From: Paenibacillus contaminans
Lineage (GTDB): Bacteria > Bacillota > Bacilli > Paenibacillales > NBRC-103111
Reading direction: 5' to 3'
DNA: 64,000 nt
Assembly: GCF_003285015.1 (NCBI RefSeq)
Contig: NZ_QMFB01000006.1
Location: forward strand, 186,001-250,000
Shown here: positions 9,167 through 17,692 of the stretch, piece by piece
How the letters are laid out: the number at the start of each line of letters is the position of its first letter
How positions within the stretch are numbered: the first letter of the stretch is position 1
Translations under genes and position numbers: made by a program
Notes under the pieces: generated by a model
Told to the model about the DNA's origin: nothing
Databases searched by the model: none
What the model saw: the letters and a program-made list of their open reading frames with translations, nothing else

Positions 9167-11848
9167 ATGCAAACTTTCGGCGTTTACGATCTGCGCTGCG
9201 ATTATAAGAAAAATCCGCTTGGGACGGACGAATTGCGTCCGCGTCTAAGCTGGAAGCTATTTGCCGAGGGAAGAGGAATGATGCAGTCGGCTTACCGGAT
9301 TCAGGTTTCCGAGGATGCCGGCTTTCATGAGCCGGTAGTTTGGGATACGGGCCGAAAGGCAGGGGACAGCTCCGTTCATGTCGTTTATGACGGACCGGCG
9401 CTGAAATCCCGGACTCGATACTTCTATCGCATTAAGGCCTGGGATCAGGCGGGCGGCGAGTCCGGCTGGAGCGAGCCGGCATATTGGGAGACGGCGCTCC
9501 TGTCTCCGGACGAATGGAAAGCGGAATGGATTACGTTCAAGCTTCCCGAGGACGGGGAAGGCAACGAGCCGAGCCAATTTTTACGCAAAAGCTTTACCGC
9601 GAAGGGGCCGGTCAAATCCGCCCGGGTCTATGCTACAAGCCTTGGGATTTACCGGTTGTTTCTGAACGGCAAGCCGGCCGACGATACGTTATTTGCGCCG
9701 GGATGGACCAGCTACGGCAAGCGCCTGCAATATCAGACCTACGATGTGACGGAGCTGCTCCGGCTAGGGGATAATGTGCTTGGGGTCATGCTGGGCAACG
9801 GCTGGTTCAAAGGCAATCTTGCGTGGCAGAACCAGCGCAACATATACGGAAGCGAGCGCGCGGCGCTTCTCCAGCTCCACTTGACGTACGAGGACGGCGG
9901 CGAGGAAATCGTCGCGACGGACGGTTCATGGCGCGCGAACGGCGGGCCCGTGCTGATGTCGGAATTATACCATGGCGAAACGTATGACGCGCGCAAAGAA
10001 CGAAACGGCTGGAATGAAGCCGGCTTCGATGACGGGGACTGGAAGCCGGTTGCGCAGCTGGAATGGAGCAAAAATACGCTCCTCGCGCAGGAAAACGATC
10101 CATGCCGCATCGTGCAGGAGCTGCGCCCGGTTGCGGTGATCAGAACGCCAAACGGCGAAACCGTACTGGATATGGGACAAAATATGGTCGGCTGGATACG
10201 GTTTACGGTGGAATGCGAAGCGGGGACGGTCATCACGCTGAAGCATGCTGAGGTGCTCGACAAGGAAGGCAATTTTTACGTCGGCAACCTGCGATCGGCG
10301 AAGCAGACGATTTCGTATACGTGCAAAGGCGGCGGCGCGGAAACGTACGAACCGTTCTTCTCGTTCCAAGGGTTCCGATACGTGAAAGTGGAAGGGCTGC
10401 ATAACGAAGACGATGCGGGTCTGCTGAACCGTTTTGTCGGCTGCGTCATTCATACGGATATGGAGCAAACGGGCAGCTTCCGCTGCTCGGATGAACTGGT
10501 GAACCAGCTGCAAAGCAATATTTTGTGGGGGCAAAAAGGTAACTTCCTCGACGTTCCGACGGATTGCCCGCAGCGCGACGAGCGTTTGGGCTGGACCGGC
10601 GACGCGCAGGTATTTATCCGGACAGCCGCCTACAACATGAATGTCGTTCCATTCTTCGAAAAATGGCTGAAGGATTTGATGGCTGATCAGCTGCCGAACG
10701 GCGGTGTCCCGCATGTCATTCCCCATGTTTTGAGACCGGGCGATCATTCCTCGGCTGCCTGGGCGGATGCCGCAGTTATTTGCCCATGGACGCTTTACGA
10801 ATGCTATGGCGATACCCGTGTGTTGGAGGTGCAATACGAGAGTATGAAGGCTTGGGTCGAGCATGTAAGGGTTCAAGGCGATAACGAGTTTTTATGGAAT
10901 ACGGGCTTCCATTTCGGCGATTGGCTGGCGCTCGACGCACCCGGCGACAGCTGCCTGGGAGCTACGCCAAGCGATTTGATCGCGACGGCGTTTTATGCGT
11001 ATTCGTCGAAGCTGCTTGCCAAAGCGGCTGACGCGCTCGGCAAAAAGGACGACGCTCAACGGTACGCTGCGCTTTCCGAGAAGGTGGCCGAACAGTTCCG
11101 CTGCGAATTCGTGACGCCGTCCGGCCGCGTCGCCGCGCCTACGCAGACCGCCTATGTGCTCGCGCTTATGTTCGATCTGCTGGAGGAGAAAGACCGCGAA
11201 CCCGCCGCTGCGAAGCTGGCTAAATATATCGAGGACAATAAAGATCATTTGACGACCGGTTTTGTAGGAACGCCATACCTCTGCTTCGTATTGACCCGTT
11301 ACGGGTACACGGACTTGGCATACCGGCTGGTCCTCCAGAAAGAGTATCCGTCTTGGCTTTATTCGGTGACCAAAGGAGCGACGACCATTTGGGAGCATTG
11401 GGACGGCATCAAGCCGGACGGCACGTTCTGGAGCGACAGCATGAATTCGTACAATCACTATGCTTATGGAGCCGTAGGCGATTGGCTTTACCGGGTGGCT
11501 TGCGGCATCGATACGGATGAGCGGAAGCCGGGTTATAAGCGGATTCGGATCGCGCCGCAGCTCGGCGTGCAGCTTTCCTTCGCCGAAGCGTCTTTCGAGT
11601 CGATGTACGGGACGGTCAAGGTGCGGTGGGAAAAGCTGCCGGCCGGCCGGTTCGCGGTCGACGTCGTTATTCCGCCGAATACGGATGCCGACGTTGCGCT
11701 TCCCGGAGCGGATCTCGCCGCGGCAACGGAAAGCGGGTCGAAGCTGGAGGCAGCGGAAGGCGTCCGCTCCGCCGTTCAAGAAGGCGGCGACGTTCGTCTG
11801 GAACTCGGATCGGGCTCCTACCGGTTCGAGTACGCGCTGCTAGGGTAG
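9167..11848 (+). CDS. Alpha-L-rhamnosidase, glycoside hydrolase family 78
   Basis: 893 residues, no signal peptide, so cytoplasmic. It removes terminal alpha-L-rhamnose from rhamnosides. In order: N-terminal Ig-like and lectin-like beta domains (about 1-330), an (alpha/alpha)6 barrel (about 430-770) and a C-terminal beta-sandwich. The family catalytic block DCPQRDERLGWTGDA is present with the general-acid glutamate near 472. The later WEHWDG motif carries the probable general base near 743. Start ATG at 9167 follows AGGGAG; a TTG one codon upstream is an alternative. It is divergent from an AraC regulator. Confidence 0.95.
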   Translation: MQTFGVYDLRCDYKKNPLGTDELRPRLSWKLFAEGRGMMQSAYRIQVSEDAGFHEPVVWDTGRKAGDSSVHVVYDGPALKSRTRYFYRIKAWDQAGGESGWSEPAYWETALLSPDEWKAEWITFKLPEDGEGNEPSQFLRKSFTAKGPVKSARVYATSLGIYRLFLNGKPADDTLFAPGWTSYGKRLQYQTYDVTELLRLGDNVLGVMLGNGWFKGNLAWQNQRNIYGSERAALLQLHLTYEDGGEEIVATDGSWRANGGPVLMSELYHGETYDARKERNGWNEAGFDDGDWKPVAQLEWSKNTLLAQENDPCRIVQELRPVAVIRTPNGETVLDMGQNMVGWIRFTVECEAGTVITLKHAEVLDKEGNFYVGNLRSAKQTISYTCKGGGAETYEPFFSFQGFRYVKVEGLHNEDDAGLLNRFVGCVIHTDMEQTGSFRCSDELVNQLQSNILWGQKGNFLDVPTDCPQRDERLGWTGDAQVFIRTAAYNMNVVPFFEKWLKDLMADQLPNGGVPHVIPHVLRPGDHSSAAWADAAVICPWTLYECYGDTRVLEVQYESMKAWVEHVRVQGDNEFLWNTGFHFGDWLALDAPGDSCLGATPSDLIATAFYAYSSKLLAKAADALGKKDDAQRYAALSEKVAEQFRCEFVTPSGRVAAPTQTAYVLALMFDLLEEKDREPAAAKLAKYIEDNKDHLTTGFVGTPYLCFVLTRYGYTDLAYRLVLQKEYPSWLYSVTKGATTIWEHWDGIKPDGTFWSDSMNSYNHYAYGAVGDWLYRVACGIDTDERKPGYKRIRIAPQLGVQLSFAEASFESMYGTVKVRWEKLPAGRFAVDVVIPPNTDADVALPGADLAAATESGSKLEAAEGVRSAVQEGGDVRLELGSGSYRFEYALLG

Positions 11849-11881
11849 CGATTACAATTCGCATGAGCATCATTTGAATAT

Positions 11882-11917
11882 CGCTCTCTCCCGACATGTT
11901 CGGGGGAGGGCGTTTTT
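11882..11917 (+). terminator. Intrinsic terminator after the rhamnosidase gene
   Basis: CGCTCTCTCCCGA pairs with TCGGGGGAGGGCG, allowing G-T pairs, around a small CATGT loop. The tail TTTTT follows directly. It starts 34 bp after the rhamnosidase stop codon. Confidence 0.8.
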
Positions 11918-12030
11918 AACGTTTCACTGATGCCGTGCTTAGCAATGCACGAAAAAAGCAGCATTCCTGCTTGGAAGTCGAGTTTGTCCATTTAGAGCAA
12001 ATTGTTAAGGTCTTTTTTACGCCGCAGTCC

Positions 12031-12190
12031 GAATTTGACTGCTTGTAGAGCAGATTAACCGGTGTTTCAAGCTAAATGGCCTCATTAAGCGGGCATTTTC
12101 GGACTACAGGATAGTGAAGGCATCCAGACACGATTCCAGTTGGGTAAAATCGGTCTGCAGCACGCATGCAAGCGGCGAGCGAGGAGCGGT
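12031..12190. repeat. Dispersed repeat copy A, upstream module
   Basis: The segment holds an inverted, degenerate motif (GCAGTCCGAATTTGACTGCTTG, spread over 12034-12055), a direct motif TTTTCGGACTACAGG (12096-12110) and a block ending in GCAAGCGGCGAGCGAGGA (12168-12185). All three recur in the same order and orientation at 27061-27430, where the direct motif is amplified in tandem. No coding potential is evident. Confidence 0.7.
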
Positions 12191-12384
12191 CACCTTGAAT
12201 CTAGGTGATCATCAGACTTCATGTGAAGTGCATGATTACGATGTGATGGACGATGACGATCCGGAAGTACCCCCGCAGTTTGCCTGTTAGACATGTGGAG
12301 GCGAGATGTACCTGGAATATTAGTAGGGCTTGTATGGTTATCAATACAGTCTGGAAGACCGGTTAGGAACAAGGGCGTAGAGAG

Positions 12385-12593
12385 AAGCAGCAAAGGAGAA
12401 CAGAGGTAATGGGTAGGGAAGGCTACAAAGGAGCTTCGCTATGGGCCCCCTTTGAAATCGTGTGATAACCGCAAAACCAATTCCAGATCACACGATTTCA
12501 AGAGGGGTTGAAAGCCCCTACCCATTACCTCCCACACGCACAAACGTATAGCCATGCACCAAAGAACCGTCCGCGATTTCCAAACGGACCGTC
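12385..12593. repeat. Dispersed structured repeat, copy A (nested stems)
   Basis: An outer 16-bp perfect stem (12403-12418 with 12516-12531) encloses an inner stem. The inner stem pairs 12446-12466 with 12487-12507, with one C/A mismatch and one T-G pair. Its 20-base loop is almost identical in copy C. A tail with ACCAAAG then CCGTCCG follows. Copy C at 41981-42190 is closely similar along the whole length and carries two compensatory pair changes. It lies between the rhamnosidase and hmp genes, 97 bp before the hmp start. It could be a structured RNA or a DNA hairpin element. Confidence 0.8.
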
Positions 12594-12611
12594 ACATATC
12601 GTTGCCAATTG

Positions 12612-12656
12612 GTGTGATTCGGATCACACGGGGGGCGGTCCTTCGTTGATTATACT
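12612..12656 (+). promoter_or_regulatory. hmp promoter with Crp/Fnr-family operator
   Basis: The dyad GTGTGAT-TCGG-ATCACAC (12612-12629) contains the exact Crp/Fnr consensus TGTGA-N6-TCACA. A -10 box TATACT lies at 12651-12656 and there is no recognisable -35. With a start near 12663 the dyad is centred about 42 bp upstream, the class II activator position. The Crp/Fnr gene just after hmp is the natural candidate for binding here. Confidence 0.7.
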
Positions 12657-12689
12657 TGGCACATACCTTAACGAAAGCAGGGAGATAGT

Positions 12690-13946
12690 ATGCTAAGCGA
12701 AAAGACGGTTCAAATCATCAAATCGACGGTTCCGGTGCTGGAGGTCCATGGGACGGCGATCACGAAGCGGTTTTACGAAATGATGTTCGCCAATCATCCC
12801 GAGCTTTTGAACATTTTCAACCACGCCAACCAAAAGCAGGGCAGACAGCAAGCGGCGCTTGCCAATGCGGTTTACGCTGCGGCCCAATATATCGATAAAC
12901 TGGAAACGATCATTCCGGTCGTCAAACAAATCGGTCATAAGCACAGAAGTCTCGGCATTCGGGCGGAGCATTATCCGATTGTCGGGCAAAACCTGCTTGC
13001 CGCGATCAAGGAAGTGCTGGGCGATGCTGCGACGGAGGACATTTTGCAGGCATGGGCGGAAGCGTATGGCGTCATAGCGGGCGCCTTCATCGGCGTAGAG
13101 GCGAAAATGTACGAGCAGGCCGAAAAGCAGGCGGGCGGCTGGACGGACTTCCGGGCGTTTACGGTGGAAAAAAAGATCCAGGAGAGCGACGTGATCACGT
13201 CCTTTTACTTGGTGCCGCAGGACGGGAAAGAAATCGCGGCATTCGAGCCCGGACAGTATGTGAGCGTAAAAATGAACATGCCGGGCGAGACGTATACGCA
13301 TATCCGGCAATACAGCCTTTCGGACGCGCCGGGAAAATCGTATTACCGGATCTCCGTCAAGAGGGAGGATGCCATCCGCAATAATCCCGCAGGCAAAGTG
13401 TCCTTCTATTTGCATAATCAGGTCAAGGCAGGAGACGTATTATGGCTTTCGGCGCCGGCCGGCGATTTCGTTCTGGACCGGAAAGACGCTCGCCCCGTCG
13501 TTTTGATGAGCGGTGGGGTCGGCTTGACGCCGATGGTCAGCATGCTCAATACGCTGGCGGAGACGGATCCGCAGCGCCCCGTAACGTTTATTCATGCGGC
13601 TCAGAATGGGGATATGCATGCGATGAAAGAGCATGTTGAGGAGCTTGCCCGCAAGCATCCGCAGATTTCGTTCCACTGGTGCTACGATAAACCGACGGAG
13701 CGGGATCGGGAAGCACATGCTTTTCACAGGGAAGGGTATGCGGATTTGCCTTGGCTGCAGTCGATCGTGCCTTCCAAAGAGGCGAGCTTTTATTTTTGCG
13801 GTCCGGTGCCTTTCATGAAATCGATCAATGGCGCTCTGCAAAAATGGGGAGTTCCGGCGGAAGACATTCATTATGAGTTTTTCGGTCCGGCAGGCAGCTT
13901 GGAGCCGTCCGAACAGGAGCTGCAGGAAGCGTCCGGCAGACGGTAG
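12690..13946 (+). CDS. hmp: Flavohemoprotein, nitric oxide dioxygenase
   Basis: 418 residues, the usual length. It converts NO and O2 to nitrate using NAD(P)H, in the cytoplasm. The globin domain (1-140) has B10 Tyr29, E7 Gln53 and the proximal His85 (GHKHRSLGI), in the same places as E. coli Hmp. The FAD domain has RQYSLSDAPGKSYYRISVK, and the NAD domain has VVLMSGGVGLTPMVSML and FYFCGPVPFM. ATG at 12690 follows CAGGGAGA. Expression probably depends on the Crp/Fnr-type site upstream. It is convergent with the Crp/Fnr gene, with 5 bp between stops. Confidence 0.96.
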   Translation: MLSEKTVQIIKSTVPVLEVHGTAITKRFYEMMFANHPELLNIFNHANQKQGRQQAALANAVYAAAQYIDKLETIIPVVKQIGHKHRSLGIRAEHYPIVGQNLLAAIKEVLGDAATEDILQAWAEAYGVIAGAFIGVEAKMYEQAEKQAGGWTDFRAFTVEKKIQESDVITSFYLVPQDGKEIAAFEPGQYVSVKMNMPGETYTHIRQYSLSDAPGKSYYRISVKREDAIRNNPAGKVSFYLHNQVKAGDVLWLSAPAGDFVLDRKDARPVVLMSGGVGLTPMVSMLNTLAETDPQRPVTFIHAAQNGDMHAMKEHVEELARKHPQISFHWCYDKPTERDREAHAFHREGYADLPWLQSIVPSKEASFYFCGPVPFMKSINGALQKWGVPAEDIHYEFFGPAGSLEPSEQELQEASGRR

Positions 13947-13951
13947 GGCTT

Positions 13952-14458
13952 TTATTCGGCCGGCGGTTGGGCACGCAGCAGCCGGTTTACGGTCTCGCGC
14001 CGAAGTCCGATGAGCTGGCCGATTTCTTCCTGCGTAAGCACCTCCGTCAACGATGACGGGCCGATGAAGGAATGAAACCACTTTTGCAGCTTGCGCAGCT
14101 TCTCGGCAGGCGTTACCTCAGTCAGCTGATCGATCCGCTGCTGCATCATCCGCAGCTTATCCTGCAGCTGTAGCGCGATTTCACGGCATTTGACGGGATC
14201 CCGCTCCAATTCCGCATACCAGGCCGAAGCCGATATCGGTTCGATTTCGCAGGAAACGAGCGCAACTGCCGTGCCGTGGTAAGGCTTCGGGCTGATTAAG
14301 GAATGATGCGGGATCGTTTCGCCCGGTATAATGACGTTGACCAGAAACGTACTGCCGTCTTCATGGAGACGTACGATTTTCAGCAGACCGCTTTTCACGT
14401 GGTATAGCGGACCCGAATCCCCTTGGCGGAACAGCGTTTCTCCCTTGTGCAAAATCAT
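13952..14458 (-). CDS. Short Crp/Fnr family transcriptional regulator
   Basis: 168 residues against about 220-230 for typical family members. The cyclic-nucleotide-type beta-roll starts almost at the first residue (ILHKGETLFRQGDSGPLYHV). The dimer helix lies around 95-125. The HTH LTQEEIGQLIGLRRETVNRLL ends eight residues before the stop, so the wing is missing. There is no N-terminal cysteine cluster, so it is not an Fe-S FNR. RBS AGGAGGT is strong. The convergent hmp gene has a matching TGTGA-N6-TCACA site, so NO or redox response is plausible. Confidence 0.85.
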   Translation of the reverse strand: MILHKGETLFRQGDSGPLYHVKSGLLKIVRLHEDGSTFLVNVIIPGETIPHHSLISPKPYHGTAVALVSCEIEPISASAWYAELERDPVKCREIALQLQDKLRMMQQRIDQLTEVTPAEKLRKLQKWFHSFIGPSSLTEVLTQEEIGQLIGLRRETVNRLLRAQPPAE

Positions 14459-14481
14459 GGCAACCTCCTAAATAGATGACG

Positions 14482-14509
14482 AAAAGCCGGCTGTGAGCCG
14501 GCTTTTTTT
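14482..14509. terminator. Bidirectional-type hairpin between iron operon and Crp/Fnr gene
   Basis: GCCGGCT (14486-14492) pairs with AGCCGGC (14496-14502), flanked by AAAA on the left and TTTTTTT on the right. On the minus strand it follows the siderophore permease operon and precedes the Crp/Fnr start codon by 24 bp, so it is both the end of the iron operon and part of the Crp/Fnr leader. Confidence 0.7.
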
Positions 14510-14604
14510 CTTTTATCTGTTACGAGACGACCGACGATTTCAATCGTAATCGCTTTTGAGGGAAATTACAATATGCGTGTTCGATCGAAGCTTTCCCGGT
14601 TTTA

Positions 14605-15588
14605 TCAGCGAAGATTCCCCGTACGAGCTTTACGCAGCAAGTAAACGAAATACGGTGCGCCGATGATCGCCGTCATGATGCCGACCGGCACCTCGCGCGG
14701 AATGATGACGGTGCGTCCGAGACAATCGCCGAGCAGCATAAGATCGGCTCCGATCAGCGCGGCGAGCGGAATCAGCCACTGATGTCTGCTGCCGACGATG
14801 CTCCTTGCGATATGCGGAGCGATCAAGCCGACGAAGCCAATGGCGCCGACCGCCGATACGGAGATGCCTGCGAGCGCTACCGCCAGCAGGAGAAGCCAGA
14901 ATCGCTCACGGACGATGTTCAAGCCCAGCGAAACGGCCGATTCATCCCCCAGCATAAAAACGTTCAGCTTCGCAAAGCAACCCCATGCGACGGGCAGCAG
15001 GACGGCGATCCAAGGCAGGAGGGAAAAAACTTCTCTCCATCCCCGGCTCCAAAGGCTGCCCGATAACCATAGCAGCGCCATGTTGATGTTGGTCGGATTC
15101 GTAACGATCAGGTACTGCGTTCCTGCCTGAAAGACGGCGCCCATCGCGACGCCGACTAATGCAAGCGCCGCCGGACTTAACGTGAGCCTTCGACTGAGCA
15201 AAATTAAGATGAAAAAAGCCGCAAGCGCTCCGGCAAAGGCCGCAACAGGTATCGTGTACCCCGGCGCTTTGGGAAACAGAAAAATAACCGCCGCCGCAGC
15301 CAGCCCGGCTCCTTTCGTAATGCCGATTACGTCGGGGCTGGCGAGCGGATTACGCACCAGGCCCTGGAGTATGACGCCGCCGACGGCCAGGCCGAAGCCG
15401 GCCAAGACGGCTACGATGATCCGCGGCAAACGAACCTCGTGTACGATAAAGTAGGACGGACTGCTTTTATATAACAGACTTGGACCGATTTCATGCAAAG
15501 GGACCGAAACGGCGCCCACGCAAACCGATACGACGATCAGCACGATCATAACGGAGAAAGCGGCAATTATCGCGATCGGTTTTTTCAT
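14605..15588 (-). CDS. Iron-siderophore ABC transporter permease, FecCD family (second)
   Basis: 327 residues, about nine hydrophobic segments, BtuC/FecCD fold. Family blocks seen: LPRIIVAVLAGFGLAVGGVILQG, then NPLASPDVIGITKGAG, and the ATPase-contact segment GAIGFVGLIAPHIARSIVG. It forms the membrane channel with the preceding permease. Its ATG overlaps that gene's stop by 4 bp (15585-15588), a coupled pair. No ATPase gene follows, so an ATPase encoded elsewhere must be used. Confidence 0.93.
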   Translation of the reverse strand: MKKPIAIIAAFSVMIVLIVVSVCVGAVSVPLHEIGPSLLYKSSPSYFIVHEVRLPRIIVAVLAGFGLAVGGVILQGLVRNPLASPDVIGITKGAGLAAAAVIFLFPKAPGYTIPVAAFAGALAAFFILILLSRRLTLSPAALALVGVAMGAVFQAGTQYLIVTNPTNINMALLWLSGSLWSRGWREVFSLLPWIAVLLPVAWGCFAKLNVFMLGDESAVSLGLNIVRERFWLLLLAVALAGISVSAVGAIGFVGLIAPHIARSIVGSRHQWLIPLAALIGADLMLLGDCLGRTVIIPREVPVGIMTAIIGAPYFVYLLRKARTGNLR

Positions 15589-16607
15589 TGCTGCTTGGCA
15601 CCGCCTTTCTTACGGGCCAAATAAATGAAGAACGGCCCGCCGATCGCGGCCGTCATGATCCCGACCGGCGATTCGAACGGGAATGCGATCATCCTGCTGA
15701 GCAGATCCGCATACACAAGCAGCACGCCGCCGAGCAGGCCGGTAAGCGGGATGAGAACGGTCAATCTGCTGCCGACCAGCGCCCGCGCTATATGAGGAAC
15801 GATCAGGCAAACGAAGCCGATCGGACCGCAAATGGCTACGGAAGAGCCGGCCAGAATGATGACCAGCAGCAAGCTTACGGCTCTGACTATCGCGACCCGC
15901 TGGCCTAATCCCGCCGCAATCTCGTCATCGAGCAGAAGCAGGCGGAATGACGGGATCATGAAGACGAGAACGATCAGGCCGCCAATGAAAAACGGCAAGA
16001 TCATCCGCACTTCCGGCCAGCCCGCCTGACTGACGGAGCCGACGAGCCAGAAGATCATGCTTTCCGTCGAATACTGGTTCATGATAATAATGCCTTCCGT
16101 CAAGGAAGACAGCAAAAAATGAACCGTAATGCCGGCGAGCGCCAGACGGACATATTGCTTGCCGCCTCCGCCGGTCAGTGACCAAACAAGCAAAGCTCCT
16201 CCCGCGGCTCCGACAAAAGCGAGCAGCATGGAGCCGAAAAGCGATAAATCCGCCAGCAGCAGGCCGAATACAACGGCCAGTGACGCGCCTGCATTAATGC
16301 CGAAAATATGCGGCGAAGCGAGCGGGTTTTTGGTTGCAAGCTGCGTCAGCAGCCCCGCCAGCGCAAGCAAAATGCCGACTATACACGCAGTCAAGGTGCG
16401 GGGGAGGCGCAGCGTTTGAATATACAAGTGTGTTTTATCTTGGGCTTGATAAGTTAACGCTTCGAACAAGGTGCGCCAGGAAACTTGGGCTTGTCCCCAC
16501 TTTACGCTGATCAGCATACCGACGAGGAGCAGCGCGATCGAAACGGAAAAATGGAAGAGCAGAAGCCGTGTCCGGCTCTGCTTTTCCAAGGAAACGCGAT
16601 GCTCCAT
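15585..16607 (-). CDS. Iron-siderophore ABC transporter permease, FecCD family (first)
   Basis: 340 residues, FecCD/BtuC fold. Typical blocks are LPRTLTACIVGILLALAGLL, NPLASPHIFGINAGASLAV and GPIGFVCLIVPHIARALVG. It starts 2 bp after the binding-protein gene stops, with a GGGAGA site inside that gene's end, so the three genes form one operon transcribed leftward. With the next permease it would import a ferric siderophore delivered by the lipoprotein. Confidence 0.93.
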   Translation of the reverse strand: MEHRVSLEKQSRTRLLLFHFSVSIALLLVGMLISVKWGQAQVSWRTLFEALTYQAQDKTHLYIQTLRLPRTLTACIVGILLALAGLLTQLATKNPLASPHIFGINAGASLAVVFGLLLADLSLFGSMLLAFVGAAGGALLVWSLTGGGGKQYVRLALAGITVHFLLSSLTEGIIIMNQYSTESMIFWLVGSVSQAGWPEVRMILPFFIGGLIVLVFMIPSFRLLLLDDEIAAGLGQRVAIVRAVSLLLVIILAGSSVAICGPIGFVCLIVPHIARALVGSRLTVLIPLTGLLGGVLLVYADLLSRMIAFPFESPVGIMTAAIGGPFFIYLARKKGGAKQQ

Positions 16608-16609
16608 AT

Positions 16610-17590
16610 TTATTTTTCTCCCAGCTGCTTCACGATATCTTCGGCGATTTTCTCGGAGCCGAGCATGCCTCGCGAAAGCGACCAGTCGCGTCTTTCAACC
16701 GTAAACACTTTGTTGTTTGCGACCGCGTCGATTTTTTTCCACAACGGATTGCTTTCCCATTGATTTACGATTGTCACTTTCTCGGTAGGCATCAGGAACA
16801 TCGCCTGCGGATTCGTTTCGACAAGCTGCTCCAATGTGAGCTCCGGGTATGCCGCATTGTTTTTGACGGGATCCTCGAAGCCGAGCATCTTCAGCATGGA
16901 GCCGGAGTAGGAATGGTCGGAATGTCCGAAAAATCCTTTCGGATTAACAACGGCCGGCAAAATCGTCAGCTTGGTGTTTTTGATTTTTTTCTTCGCTTCG
17001 TCCATTTTGGCTTGATGCTCCTGAAGACGCTTCGTACCGGCTTCTTCTTTGCCTGTCGCTTTGGCTACGATGGCGAAGTTTTTCAGCATTTGATCGTAGT
17101 CCGCTTGGAAGTCGTTCAGCACGAGAATCGGCGCGATCGATTTCAGCTGCGTCAGCGCATTCTTATGCTTATTAATATCTGCGATAATGAGATCGGGCTT
17201 CAGCGAGCTGATCAATTCGATATTCGGCTCGTAGCGGGATCCGACGGAGGTATAAGTTTTCAGCTGGCTTTTGACGGCGTCCATGAACAGATCTGGACTA
17301 TTGTCATCCGCAATACCTATCGGCTGGACTCCAAGCGTAATCAGCATGTCGGTGAAGCTGAAATCCATCGTCACGATGCGTTCCGGCGCTTTATCGAGCG
17401 TGACGGTTCCGGTCGCATCCTCGACCGTTATTTTACCGCTTCCCGGCGAGGCGGAAAGCGACGCGGACGGCGACGCGCTGCCGGCGGCCGTACCCGCTCC
17501 TTTATCGGCCGACTGGCCGCAAGCGGCAAGACTTATGGCAAAAACGAGCATAATCAAAATGCTGAACGTACGTTTCATTCCTTGAAACAT
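16610..17590 (-). CDS. Iron-siderophore ABC transporter substrate-binding lipoprotein
   Basis: 326 residues. A lipoprotein signal ends in LAAC (Cys24), followed by a Ser/Ala/Pro-rich linker and a periplasmic-binding (FepB/YfmC-like) domain. Recognisable pieces are ITVEDATGTVTLDKAPERIV and YEPNIELISSLKPDLIIAD. The length and layout match class III siderophore binders; the ligand cannot be read from sequence. ATG at 17590 has GGGGGAAG eight bases upstream. A Fur box lies directly before it, so iron repression is expected. Confidence 0.93.
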   Translation of the reverse strand: MFQGMKRTFSILIMLVFAISLAACGQSADKGAGTAAGSASPSASLSASPGSGKITVEDATGTVTLDKAPERIVTMDFSFTDMLITLGVQPIGIADDNSPDLFMDAVKSQLKTYTSVGSRYEPNIELISSLKPDLIIADINKHKNALTQLKSIAPILVLNDFQADYDQMLKNFAIVAKATGKEEAGTKRLQEHQAKMDEAKKKIKNTKLTILPAVVNPKGFFGHSDHSYSGSMLKMLGFEDPVKNNAAYPELTLEQLVETNPQAMFLMPTEKVTIVNQWESNPLWKKIDAVANNKVFTVERRDWSLSRGMLGSEKIAEDIVKQLGEK

Positions 17591-17605
17591 GTGATTTCTT
17601 CCCCC

Positions 17606-17626
17606 TGATAATAATAATTATTCTCA
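17606..17626 (-). promoter_or_regulatory. Fur box upstream of the siderophore operon
   Basis: The sequence TGATAATAATAATTATTCTCA matches the Fur 7-1-7 dyad (TGATAAT-N-ATTATCA type). It sits 16-36 bp upstream of the binding-protein start codon, where bound Fur-Fe would block initiation. Confidence 0.8.
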
Positions 17627-17692
17627 GTAGAATTTTAGCCGTATTTTTATTTGCGGAACATATCTAATTCAACGATTCGACATGTTATTTTT

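Noticed and set aside
12508..12696. Short open frame before hmp
   Set aside because: It lies within the structured repeat and overlaps the Crp/Fnr operator and promoter.
16568..17608. Long antisense frame (346 codons) opposite the first siderophore SBP
   Set aside because: It is the mirror of a clear lipoprotein gene with a Fur box; its translation has no recognisable features.
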